From assembly GCA_035653615.1 (NCBI GenBank), contig DASRBN010000019.1:62001-126000 (forward strand): a stretch of DNA of 64,000 bases, in the 5' to 3' direction. This document shows positions 18,198 through 26,342 of this stretch, in pieces (positions within the stretch are counted from its first letter, which is position 1; each line of letters begins with the position of its first letter). Source of the DNA: Ktedonobacteraceae bacterium (GTDB lineage Bacteria; Chloroflexota; Ktedonobacteria; Ktedonobacterales; Ktedonobacteraceae). The translations under genes and the position numbers were made by a program. The notes beneath the pieces were generated by a model. The model worked only from the letters and a program-made list of their open reading frames with translations, was not told where the DNA came from and did not search any database.

Positions 18198-19097
18198 TCA
18201 ATGCGAGAGCGGCAGGTTGAGGTTGGGATACAACCGGGACGGATTGGGCCGCGCCGGCGGCTGCACCCGATCCTGGAGCGGTAAGGTATAGGCATACAGC
18301 TTGCCGTCCTCGGAAGCGTCATACAGCATCCCATTGGCCACCGCCGGTGAGGAGAATATCTCATAGGTGGTCGGGGCAGTCCAATCGAGCAGCATGCTGG
18401 AGACGTTGGAGGGGTTGAGGACGTTCTCGTAAGGATTGGTGCCGCTGTGCTGGAGGTTGTAGCCGAACTCGTCCCAGTTGGTCTGCACCAGGAACGAGGC
18501 CTGGGCCGTGAGTCCCGTGTAGCGCTGCACCGCGCTCACCGTGTGCGTGCCGGGTACGGCATCAGCCGGCACGGTGATGGTGATGGAGAACGCCCCCTGG
18601 CCGTCGGTCCCCGCTAGCGCTTCGTCAGAGGTGTCGAAGTAGACATCGACCGCCTTATTCTTGCTGAAGCCACTACCGGTCACGGTGATCGAACTGGTCG
18701 GCGGCCCGGCGGTCGGCGAAAGCGTGATCGAGGCCGAGGTCTTGAGCACGATGAACTTGCCAGGACTCTTGACGGTCTTCGTTGGGGTGTAAACGGCGAT
18801 CACGCCGCTGGTGGCCCCAACGGGCACCATGGCCGTGATCTGGGTGTCCGAATTGACGACGAAACTGGCCACAACGCCGTGAAAGGTAACGCTGGTCGTG
18901 CCGGTCAAGCCACAACCGGTCAGCACGACGCTGGTTCCGGGCGCTCCACTGGTGGGGCTGAAGCTGGTAATCGAAGGGCAACTTGCCGCACGGTCGCTTT
19001 GAAAGCTGCTGGCGAGCGCGCTGGGAGCAGAGGCGAGCAGCAGCATGAGCAAGCACGCACTCAGCAGGACAACAGCACGCAGGCGGAGGTGATGCAT
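18198..19097 (-). CDS. Secreted TIG/PQQ-repeat protein, probably internally deleted
   Basis: Exported protein. A signal peptide (residues about 1-30, LLSACLLMLLLASAPSALA) is followed by two Ig-like TIG domains (SITSFSPTSGAPGTSVVLTG and ITLSPTAGPPTSSITVTGSG). One PQQ/beta-propeller blade follows (WDEFGYNLQHSGTNPYEN, SSPAVANGMLYDASEDGKLYAY), and the chain stops 30 residues later. Propellers usually need six to eight blades, so most blades are missing, either by deletion that kept the natural C-terminus or by early truncation. The start at 19097 follows AGAAAGGA; the upstream ATG (19115) lacks a site. 299 residues. Confidence 0.7.
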   Translation of the reverse strand: MHHLRLRAVVLLSACLLMLLLASAPSALASSFQSDRAASCPSITSFSPTSGAPGTSVVLTGCGLTGTTSVTFHGVVASFVVNSDTQITAMVPVGATSGVIAVYTPTKTVKSPGKFIVLKTSASITLSPTAGPPTSSITVTGSGFSKNKAVDVYFDTSDEALAGTDGQGAFSITITVPADAVPGTHTVSAVQRYTGLTAQASFLVQTNWDEFGYNLQHSGTNPYENVLNPSNVSSMLLDWTAPTTYEIFSSPAVANGMLYDASEDGKLYAYTLPLQDRVQPPARPNPSRLYPNLNLPLSH

Positions 19098-19115
19098 ACG
19101 ATTTTCCTTTCTCAT

Positions 19116-19406
19116 TTGTAGGTGAATCCTTGGTCTGATGTAATCGAGCCGTTTTAGACAGACAAACGCGAGCGAAGAGAGGCTGCTTGTCTTGTTGAGA
19201 CAACTATACCCGGCACCTGGGTGGGTTATGACCCATCAAAGGATGGGAAAAGAGGGTGGGATTGTGGGTAGTCGCGAAGCCATACCAGCGTCAGTTCTGG
19301 ATCAGCCGATCCCATCCCTCTAAGCATGCTGATCCCTAAAAAATTCCTATTGTCAAATCTTGCTTGCGTATGCTATACTAGGGATGAAACAGGGGAGGTG
19401 TCGCGG
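19116..19406 (+). promoter_or_regulatory. Intergenic region with a promoter for the 24-codon ORF
   Basis: Most of the stretch shows nothing. TTGTCA (19350-19355), 18-base spacer and TATACT (19374-19379) form a good promoter. It points at a short ORF with a strong Shine-Dalgarno site and, beyond it, tRNA-Pro. Confidence 0.45.
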
Positions 19407-19481
19407 ATGCGCTTAGAAACGCCTGACAACTACGCTCATAGGCGAACTGAGCAAAACTGGACACTTGACACATGTTTGTAA
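19407..19481 (+). CDS. Possible 24-aa leader peptide
   Basis: ATG to TAA, 24 residues (MRLETPDNYAHRRTEQNWTL and four more). GGGGAGG lies 10 bases upstream, and a promoter TTGTCA-N18-TATACT ends 27 bases before the ATG. The ORF stops 54 bases before tRNA-Pro. It is charged, has no signal peptide, and matches nothing I know. It could be a real small protein, a leader, or chance. Confidence 0.3.
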   Translation: MRLETPDNYAHRRTEQNWTLDTCL

Positions 19482-19535
19482 TGCGGTTCATTGTAGGATA
19501 GGGCGATAGAGTCCATTTGTACGGATCGTAAAAAC

Positions 19536-19612
19536 CGGGGTGTAGCGCAGTCGGCTAGCGCGCAGCGTTCGGGACGCTGAGGTCGGAGGTTCAAGTCCTC
19601 TCACCCCGACCA
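19536..19612 (+). tRNA. tRNA-Pro (CGG)
   Basis: A full cloverleaf can be drawn: acceptor CGGGGTG/CACCCCG, D stem GCGC/GCGC, anticodon stem CAGCG/CGCTG with loop TTCGGGA (anticodon CGG, proline), T arm GGAGG-TTCAAGT-CCTCT (one G-T pair), discriminator A and an encoded CCA end. It decodes CCG. A TTGACA at 19465-19470 may be part of its promoter. Confidence 0.95.
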
Positions 19613-19958
19613 GGATGGCACACGCACATACAGTATTCACAGGTAATTAGAGGAGACATTGATGCGGGCACTTCAGCTACAGGCATCCGGCTTAAACGGG
19701 TGCCGCAGTCTGACCACTCCCTGTCCAGATTCCCAATGGGAACAACCCGACCAATGGGCAGGCAGAGGACAACCCGCCGGGCCAAATCTACCTGGACGTG
19801 CAAGTCGCCTCCGTCCCTATCCGTCCAGTCGTCGTCGCAGGCGGCGGTAGAAGCTGAGGGATTGGGAGTTGCTCCCTTCCCCCTGTCCGCACCTCACGCT
19901 TCTTCCTCGCTGTCTGCTCTCGCTATCGGCTCTGACAGAGAGGAAGGGAAACCATTTC
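19613..19958. other. Gap between tRNA-Pro and the HNH gene
   Basis: G+C-rich stretch with short open frames that lack ribosome sites. The HNH frame is open from 19869 but its N-terminal family sequence begins only at 19959. I see nothing else. Confidence 0.5.
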
Positions 19959-20510
19959 ATGGCAGTTCTTGTATTGAATTCCTCACTCCAACCTCTATCG
20001 GTCATTCCTGAGCGCCGTTTGATCGTGCTGCTGTCCAAGCAGAAGGTCACGTTCGTCGATGATAGCGTGCGCCAGTTGATCGAGGAGAGCATTCAAGCCC
20101 GGCGCCTCGAGCTGGAACGACCCGTCATTGTGCAGTTGCTCGCCAATGTGCGCGTGCCCCGCGTGGCGCTGCAGCCTACACGCTCAAATATCCTGCTGCG
20201 CGATGACGAGACCTGCCAGTACTGTGGCAAGCGCAGCCGCGATCTGACGCTCGATCACATCATTCCGCGCTCGCGCGGCGGCACAACGAGTTGGGAGAAC
20301 CTGGTAGCCTGCTGCAAAGCCTGCAACGGAAAAAAGGGCAACCGCCTGCTCAAAGAAGTGAATATGCGCCTCCTGCGTCAACCTCGCCCGCTCACGCAGG
20401 AATATGCCGGCTTCTTCCTGCTGCGCTACCCCAAGCTGCGCGAAGCCTACGAGGAATTCCTGCTCAGTGCCCAGGTCGGCACAGGCACAAGGCAGGAATT
20501 GAGCGCGTAA
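19959..20510 (+). CDS. HNH endonuclease
   Basis: Probable DNA endonuclease of the stand-alone HNH family common near housekeeping genes. 183 residues. The nuclease core is CQYCG (C86, C89), LDHIIPRSRGG (D99, H100), N114 and CKAC (C119, C122), so the beta-beta-alpha metal site is held by a four-cysteine zinc site. The N-terminal 80 residues (MAVLVLNSSLQPLSVIPERR) are the family's usual leader domain. GGAAGGG precedes the ATG. Single gene; role unknown, perhaps repair. It is not beside a methylase, so it is not an obvious restriction enzyme. Confidence 0.88.
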   Translation: MAVLVLNSSLQPLSVIPERRLIVLLSKQKVTFVDDSVRQLIEESIQARRLELERPVIVQLLANVRVPRVALQPTRSNILLRDDETCQYCGKRSRDLTLDHIIPRSRGGTTSWENLVACCKACNGKKGNRLLKEVNMRLLRQPRPLTQEYAGFFLLRYPKLREAYEEFLLSAQVGTGTRQELSA

Positions 20511-20620
20511 TAGGTTCGAGTACCTTTCAACAGGCTGTTTCCAGCGCTGAACTCCCGAAAGGTCGCGACCCGTTGCAACTTGCTCAGGTCTCCATCTTGA
20601 TTGCTCCTGTGAATAAAAGG

Positions 20621-20885
20621 GGCGAGAGATGCTTCGTTCCACTCAGCATGACATGTTCCACCATGTCATGCTGAGTGGAACGAAGCATCTCTCGCCAGTT
20701 GAGTGGAACCGGTGCAGTAACGACGGCCAATAAGGCCTGTTATGCTGAGTGGAACGAAGCATCTCTCGCCCCCTTAGACGACGACCAATAGGGCCTGTCA
20801 TGCTGAGGGCCACGAAGCATCTCTCGCCCCTTAGACGGCCAATAGGGCCTGTCATGCTGAGTGGAACGAAGCATCTCTCGCCCCT
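20621..20885. repeat. Cluster of REP-like repeats ending in a 35-bp hairpin
   Basis: The unit TGCTGAGTGGAACGAAGCAT plus CTCTCGCC occurs once inverted (20621-20655) and four times direct. The first pair forms a perfect 35-bp hairpin (20621-20655 with 20662-20696, loop TTCCAC). The later copies (about 20741, 20800, 20852) are joined by GACC/GGCCAATAGGGCCTGTCA spacers with a period of about 52-59 bp. A variant (GAGGGCCACGAAG) shows decay. Confidence 0.8.
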
Positions 20886-21098
20886 TATAGGTAATCACCA
20901 GCAATAGGCGCTTTTAGCAAGTTCCACTCTGATGAGGTATAATAACTGTATGTCATTGTCGTGATTTATATTAGCTTGCGTTGGAACGGAATACTATGCT
21001 TAGACCGTTACAGTAAGTAGAGAGGAATTTGTGTGTCGTTCTGGTAGTGACAGTGCTGATTTTGCTGTTTGCTTTACCAGTAAAGGTGATTAGATTCT
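20886..21098 (+). promoter_or_regulatory. Leader of the GH57 gene with a consensus -10 box
   Basis: TATAAT at 20938-20943 is a perfect -10 box; the -35 position (TAGCAA, 17 bases upstream) is poor. The 150 bases that follow hold no ORF with a ribosome site apart from the AAGGTGA before the GH57 start. Confidence 0.35.
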
Positions 21099-22616
21099 AT
21101 GCTTGATCAAAAGAACACTGCCGATCCTGGCGAGGGATCAAAACTCGGCCCTGCATACCTGTGTCTGCATGGGCATTTTTATCAGCCTCCGCGCGAGGAC
21201 CCATTTACCGAATTGCTCCCCATTGAACCCGGAGCCACGCCTTATACCAACTTCAATGAGAAGATTACCGCCGAATGTTATCGTCCCAATGCCGAGGCCG
21301 GCAATTTTGATGAAATCAACTATGATCTTGGTCCGACGCTGGCCGCGTGGCTGGAAGACGCCCATCCCGACGTGTACCGCCGCATCATCGATGCCGACCG
21401 GCATCACATGGCCCGCTATGGCGTAGGCAATGCCATGGCGCAGGCCTACAACCACACCATATTACCGCTGGCCAATACGCGTGATAAACGCACCCAAATT
21501 GAATGGGGCTTAAGCGACTTTCGCCATCGCTACGGGCGCGACGCCACCGGCATGTGGCTGGCGGAAACGGCCGTAGACATCGAAACGCTCGACCTGCTGG
21601 CGCAATACGGCGTCCGCTATACCGTGCTGGCTCCCTGGCAGGCGGCCGCGCCTATCGATCCCAGCGAGCCTTATATCGTGCGCCTGAAGGATGGGCGCAG
21701 CATCACCGTCTTCTTCTACAATGCGCCCCTGTCCGGCGGCGTCTCTTTCGACTGGGACACCACCAGCAATGCCGACCTCTTCGCGGCCAGCTACCTGCCC
21801 GAAAATCTGGTACAGAGCAAACGCCAGAACGGAGAGGCGCAGTTGATCCTGATCGCCACGGATGGCGAGCTCTATGGACATCACAAACCCTGGCGCGATA
21901 AATTTCTGGAGCATCTCGTGCATACCGGCGCGCCATCCTACGGCTTCGAGGTCTGCACGCTGGAACGCTACATGCGTATGTACCCGGCGACAAAAGAGGT
22001 TGAGCTGCGCGTACCAAGCGCCTGGAGCTGCAGCCATGGCGTAGCGCGCTGGGATACTGGCTGCGAATGTACCGAGGGCGACAGCAGCTGGAAAGCGAAA
22101 CTGCGCTCGGCCTTGAATCGCCTGGCCGGACATATTGACCAGCTCTTCGAGCAATACGCCTCTAAAACGCTCGCCAACCCCTGGGCCGCTCGCAACGCTT
22201 ACCTGCCCGTTCGCAACGGCTGGGAAACGCCGGAGAGCTTCTGGGCGAACCAGGGCAGGCATTCCGGCCCGCCGGCCGATCCCTTGATGGAACAGCGCAC
22301 CCTGCTCTTGCTCGAGGCGCAATACTACACACAGTGTAGCTTCACCAGCTGCGGCTTCTTCTTTGAAGACCTGGACCGCATCGAGCCGCGCAACAACATC
22401 GCTTTTGCCCGCCGCGCCATCAGCCTCACCTGGCAGGCGCTGGGCATCGATCTGCAGCCGGATTTCGTCAACGACCTGAGCGCGGCCAGAAGCTGGCGCA
22501 GCTCGCTTACAGGCGCGGACATCTACCGGCAATTGCCCATCGTGCGCCCCGACCTGCTGCCGCCATTATCCTTGCCGCCAACGGAAGAGGCTGAAGAAGA
22601 AGAGAATATCGCGTAG
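21099..22616 (+). CDS. Glycoside hydrolase family 57/DUF3536 protein
   Basis: Retaining alpha-glucan-active enzyme (amylase, branching or transferase type) of family GH57. The N-terminal (beta/alpha)7 barrel starts with YLCLHGHFYQPPREDPF. The nucleophile is probably E156 in GMWLAETAVD and the acid/base D255 in IATDGELYGHH. The C-terminal block PSAWSCSHGVARWDTGCEC is DUF3536-like. 505 residues, AAGGTGA before the ATG. It may work with the glycogen debranching enzyme encoded 3.7 kb downstream. The exact reaction cannot be told from sequence alone. A perfect 39-bp palindrome includes its stop codon. Confidence 0.85.
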   Translation: MLDQKNTADPGEGSKLGPAYLCLHGHFYQPPREDPFTELLPIEPGATPYTNFNEKITAECYRPNAEAGNFDEINYDLGPTLAAWLEDAHPDVYRRIIDADRHHMARYGVGNAMAQAYNHTILPLANTRDKRTQIEWGLSDFRHRYGRDATGMWLAETAVDIETLDLLAQYGVRYTVLAPWQAAAPIDPSEPYIVRLKDGRSITVFFYNAPLSGGVSFDWDTTSNADLFAASYLPENLVQSKRQNGEAQLILIATDGELYGHHKPWRDKFLEHLVHTGAPSYGFEVCTLERYMRMYPATKEVELRVPSAWSCSHGVARWDTGCECTEGDSSWKAKLRSALNRLAGHIDQLFEQYASKTLANPWAARNAYLPVRNGWETPESFWANQGRHSGPPADPLMEQRTLLLLEAQYYTQCSFTSCGFFFEDLDRIEPRNNIAFARRAISLTWQALGIDLQPDFVNDLSAARSWRSSLTGADIYRQLPIVRPDLLPPLSLPPTEEAEEEENIA

Positions 22617-22687
22617 TTCAGGATTTTACGCAATGAAAAGCCCATCCATGGATGGGCTTTTCATTGCGTAAAATCCTGAACTACGCG
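22610..22687. terminator. 39-bp perfect palindrome between convergent genes
   Basis: Perfect palindrome centred at CCAT|GG (22648/22649). It includes the stop codon of the GH57 gene and ends 4 bases from the stop of the minus-strand L,D-transpeptidase. It contains GAAAAGCCCATCC/GGATGGGCTTTTC, a classic stem with T-runs on both strands, so it can end transcription from both sides. Confidence 0.85.
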
Positions 22688-22691
22688 GCCC

Positions 22692-24389
22692 CTAATACAC
22701 CGCGATCTGCGTGTTCCAATCTGTATGGGCGTATACCCATGCCGCCTGGTCTTCCTGCATATTGATGCAGCCGTGGCTGCCGTTGCCGGCAAAAGCCTCA
22801 TCGCCGCCAACATCATAGTGCGGGAACTGCGTGCCGGGACCGAAGTTCACGCGCCACCACGCGTCATGCACGAAGAAACCACCCCAGTGATAGAGAATGG
22901 CATAATTAATGTGCGTCGGCGGGTACCAGAAAGGCGAACCCGGCGGATCATCGGACTTGAATTCCGTCGGCGACTTGCGATCCTGTACCGTCCAGACACC
23001 GGGCAGCGCCGGACGCTCGACACGGCCTGTCGTCACCAGGAAAGCATTGATCAGCTTGCCGTTATCGTAGACGCGCATCGCCTGCTCGACGAATGAGACC
23101 ATCAACACCATACCCTGCTTCAAACTCGGATAATGCTGGAACATTTCCAGGTCGGTCTGATGCACCTTGTTGTAGGGGGTGTGATCGTAATAATCCTGCT
23201 CCAGCATCTGCAGGTTGAAGAACTCGTTGTTCTCCTCATCGACTACGGCCTGGAAGTCTGATGGAGCATAAGCCCAGCTCAGGTCGCGGCTGATCCAGTA
23301 GCCAATGCCATCCGAGGTGTAGCCGGCATCGAGAATGTAGTTATTGCCATCGAACGTATCGTGATACAGGTGCGCTTTGCCCCATGCTCGCGCCTCGCGG
23401 TCCAGTTCGCCGACCAGGTAGTTGGCCGCGCCCTGCACCAGGTCATCATGCATAGTGGCAATATCCGCGTCGATCTTCGCGGACACAGACAGGTATTCCG
23501 CGATGTTGGTCACCTTCTTCATCGCTGCCTGGTCAGCCGCATACAGCTTTTGATAAGCGCTCGCATCCATGCCATAGGTCTTCAACAGGCCGAGCTGCGT
23601 CTTGAACTCGCTGAGCTTGGCAGCGCCTGCATAAGGCAGGGCCAGCATCGAGTTTGCCACCGCCATCGAATACTGCGCGTCAACCAGGCTGCTGAGATTC
23701 TGGAAATCTGCCGGCCTCACCGCGTTGTTGAAAGTGACAAGGTCGCCCTGGTATTGAACCTGCATGGCGGACACATCGAGACGCGCCTTCTGCATCTGAT
23801 TGATAGTGTCCTTGAACGTCGTAAGCTGCGTATATGTCGTTGCCAGCAAGTGCAGAGCCTGGATCGCGCTTCCGGCGTCGCGACTGATGGCGATGTAATC
23901 CTTTGGCGTCACAGCAGCGGCCAAGAGCGCGTTATCCTTGTTATATTGCTCGAAAAAAGCCTGAATATTGCCGGCCTTTTTCGTAGCCTGGACCGCCAGC
24001 GTCTGCTGGAAATCCTGCATATCCATCTGCGCCTGTGTCGCATACTGATCGGTCACGGAACTGATGATACCTTGCAATTGAATATAGAGCTGGTGATATT
24101 GCCTGGCTTGACTTAGATAATAGTCCGTATCTGGTTGGTCATTGAAGAGGGTAAAGGGCGCGCTCGTGGAACTCAGCTGCTGTTCCTGCTTCACAATAGG
24201 TGCGAGTTGTGAAGCAGGAACACCGCTCGCCTCAGCATGTTGCAGCGCGGTATCCAGCTGCGATTTGTTCTGGCTGGCCTGCTGCTGCGATTGGCTGGAG
24301 CCTCCACAGCCGCTCGTCACCAGCATAAAGCCAACCAGCATCGCCGCCAGTAGGGAGTGAGCCAGGTGAATAGAACGCTTTGCGCGCAT
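22692..24389 (-). CDS. L,D-transpeptidase (YkuD) lipoprotein
   Basis: Cell-wall enzyme that cross-links peptidoglycan through 3-3 bonds, or a related transpeptidase. A lipoprotein signal ends at C28 (MLVTSGCGGSS). A long helical region (40-380, rich in Q, A, D and K) precedes the C-terminal YkuD domain, whose catalytic motif is SHGCINM (H539, C541), with a conserved upstream H in FFVHDAWW. 565 residues; the long helical spacer may place the domain away from the membrane. GGAGGTGA sits 6 bases before the ATG, inside a 35-bp duplication of the ffh 3' end. Confidence 0.88.
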   Translation of the reverse strand: MRAKRSIHLAHSLLAAMLVGFMLVTSGCGGSSQSQQQASQNKSQLDTALQHAEASGVPASQLAPIVKQEQQLSSTSAPFTLFNDQPDTDYYLSQARQYHQLYIQLQGIISSVTDQYATQAQMDMQDFQQTLAVQATKKAGNIQAFFEQYNKDNALLAAAVTPKDYIAISRDAGSAIQALHLLATTYTQLTTFKDTINQMQKARLDVSAMQVQYQGDLVTFNNAVRPADFQNLSSLVDAQYSMAVANSMLALPYAGAAKLSEFKTQLGLLKTYGMDASAYQKLYAADQAAMKKVTNIAEYLSVSAKIDADIATMHDDLVQGAANYLVGELDREARAWGKAHLYHDTFDGNNYILDAGYTSDGIGYWISRDLSWAYAPSDFQAVVDEENNEFFNLQMLEQDYYDHTPYNKVHQTDLEMFQHYPSLKQGMVLMVSFVEQAMRVYDNGKLINAFLVTTGRVERPALPGVWTVQDRKSPTEFKSDDPPGSPFWYPPTHINYAILYHWGGFFVHDAWWRVNFGPGTQFPHYDVGGDEAFAGNGSHGCINMQEDQAAWVYAHTDWNTQIAVY

Positions 24390-24395
24390 AGAGGG

Positions 24396-24496
24396 TCACC
24401 TCCGTCCAACTCGTGATTTCTGTTTTTGTCAGGTCAACGCCGTTGCCGGCAATGTCAACGATTACCTCCGGCCACCGCGTGATTTCTGTTTTTGCC
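24396..24496. repeat. 35-bp direct duplication of the ffh 3' end
   Basis: 24396-24430 and 24462-24496 are 30/35 identical, offset 66 bases. The second copy is the last ten codons and stop of ffh; the first copy supplies the GGAGGTGA ribosome site of the transpeptidase gene. Confidence 0.65.
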
Positions 24497-25976
24497 TGCG
24501 TTTCTCTTTACGTGCGGCCTTGCCCGTCTTCTTCCCACCTGACCCATTTGGCCTCGGCAAAGCCGGTACCCGCATGTCGGGCATATCCTCCATCCCCGGT
24601 AAGCCTCCGGGTAGAGCTCCACTTCCGGCGAATTGCCGCGCCATTCTCGCCCACGGGCCCTTGCCGGTGCTAACCTGGCGCATCATCGTGCGCATCTCAT
24701 TGAATTGAGAAAGCAGCTGGTTGACATCCTGCGGCGTCATGCCACTGCCACGAGCGATACGCTTCCGGCGACTGCCATTGATAATATCGGGATTACGCCG
24801 TTCCTCTTTCGTCATCGAGAGGATAATTGCCTCGATATGCTTCAGGTGATCGCCTTCCAGCGCCTCCTCCATCTCAGGCATACTGGTCAGCTTGTTGAAA
24901 CCCGGCAGCATCTCCATCACCGACCGCAACGGACCCATGCGTTTCAACTGGCGCATGGCGGTGAGAAAATCTTCCAGGTCGAACTTGCCCTGCTGCATCC
25001 TGGCCTGGGCCTTGAGCGCCTCTTCCTGGTCGATGGTCTCCTGGGCGCGCTCGATCAGCGAAAGCACATCGCCCATTCCCAATATACGCGAGGCCAGGCG
25101 ATCAGGATAAAACGGCTCCAGGGCATCCGTTTTTTCGCCCACACCCATGAATTTGATTGGCACGCCCGTCACCGAGCGAATAGAAAGCGCCGCGCCGCCG
25201 CGAGCATCGCCATCCATCTTGGTCAGGATCATGCCCGTCAATGAGACGGCCTTATTGAAGTCATCGGCCACGCGCACTGCTTCCTGGCCGGTCATGGCGT
25301 CCGCCACCAGCAGCACCTCGCGTGGGCGCACGCGGTTGCGAATATTGATGACCTCCTGCATCATGCGCTCGTCGATGTTCAGGCGACCAGCCGTGTCCAG
25401 GATCACCACCGTCGCGGCCTGCTCGCGCGCATAGTCAATCGCGTGTACGCAGATATCGACCGGGTTGGCGCCCGTCGGCTCGGAATAAACCGGTATCGAG
25501 AGCTGCTTGCCTAGCGTTTGCAGCTGGTGAACAGCAGCGGGACGGTACATATCGGCCGCGACCATCAGCGGGCGCTGCCCCTGCTGCTTGCGCAGGTAGT
25601 TCGCGAGCTTGGCTGCCGTCGTAGTTTTACCAGACCCTTGCAGGCCGACCAGCATAATCACGTTCGGGGGCGTTCCACCAAGGTCCAGCTTATTCTTGCC
25701 CTCGGTTCCACCCAGCATCTCTATCAGTTCGTCATTGACGATTTGAAGCACCTGTTGCGCCGGCGAGAAACTGCCCAGGACATCCGTGCCAACGGCTTTC
25801 GCCTTCACCCGTTCAACAAATTGACGCACAAGCTTCAGGCTGACATCCGCTTCTAGCAGCGCCAGTCGCACTTCGCGCATTGCCTCATCAACGTCTGCTT
25901 CGGTCAGCTTGCCCTTGCCACTAAGATTTGTGAAGACCCCTTCGAGACGATTTGATAAGCTTTCAAACATTGCCAT
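24462..25976 (-). CDS. ffh: Signal recognition particle protein Ffh
   Basis: SRP54 homologue, GTPase that delivers ribosomes making membrane proteins to the Sec machinery with FtsY and the SRP RNA. N domain (1-90, FESLSNRLEGVF), G domain with P-loop GLQGSGKTTTAAKLA (111-125), DTAGRLNID and TKMDGDARGG, then the methionine-rich M domain (MRQLKRMGPLRSVMEMLPG, GSRRKRIARGSG) and a basic glycine-rich tail. 504 residues, slightly long because of the tail. Start after GAGAGGA. Monocistronic or read into the transpeptidase gene 72 bases downstream. I did not find the 4.5S RNA gene in the window. Confidence 0.97.
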   Translation of the reverse strand: MAMFESLSNRLEGVFTNLSGKGKLTEADVDEAMREVRLALLEADVSLKLVRQFVERVKAKAVGTDVLGSFSPAQQVLQIVNDELIEMLGGTEGKNKLDLGGTPPNVIMLVGLQGSGKTTTAAKLANYLRKQQGQRPLMVAADMYRPAAVHQLQTLGKQLSIPVYSEPTGANPVDICVHAIDYAREQAATVVILDTAGRLNIDERMMQEVINIRNRVRPREVLLVADAMTGQEAVRVADDFNKAVSLTGMILTKMDGDARGGAALSIRSVTGVPIKFMGVGEKTDALEPFYPDRLASRILGMGDVLSLIERAQETIDQEEALKAQARMQQGKFDLEDFLTAMRQLKRMGPLRSVMEMLPGFNKLTSMPEMEEALEGDHLKHIEAIILSMTKEERRNPDIINGSRRKRIARGSGMTPQDVNQLLSQFNEMRTMMRQVSTGKGPWARMARQFAGSGALPGGLPGMEDMPDMRVPALPRPNGSGGKKTGKAARKEKRRQKQKSRGGRR

Positions 25977-26342
25977 AATTGCGTTTCCTCTCTCGCCAGA
26001 TAAAAAAATTTGCCCCCTATTATATCACGTCCGCTGGCCGAATTTGATCTCTTTATTATTTTGAACGATCTATCACAATCTGGTCACACTTCCTGACAAT
26101 TTATCGCAATTACGCACCGGTGTATAAAAATCCATAGAAAGAACTATATTTTTCCATTTGCATTATGATAAACTTGTGGGGGAGAGAAAATGACCTTTGA
26201 TAAATCAGGTTGCCTGGCAAGGGCAAGACCCTGTGACAGTCTTGTAATAAAGAGCGAAATTCGTCCGCGTAGCACGCTTAAAAAAGGGGTCCGGGATTCA
26301 TCGTGTCCCCTCCATTGATAATGAACAAGAGGGCGAGGAGCT

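Noticed and set aside
20514-20532. tRNA T-arm-like GGTTCGAGTACC after the HNH gene
   Set aside because: No acceptor, D or anticodon arms can be drawn around it.
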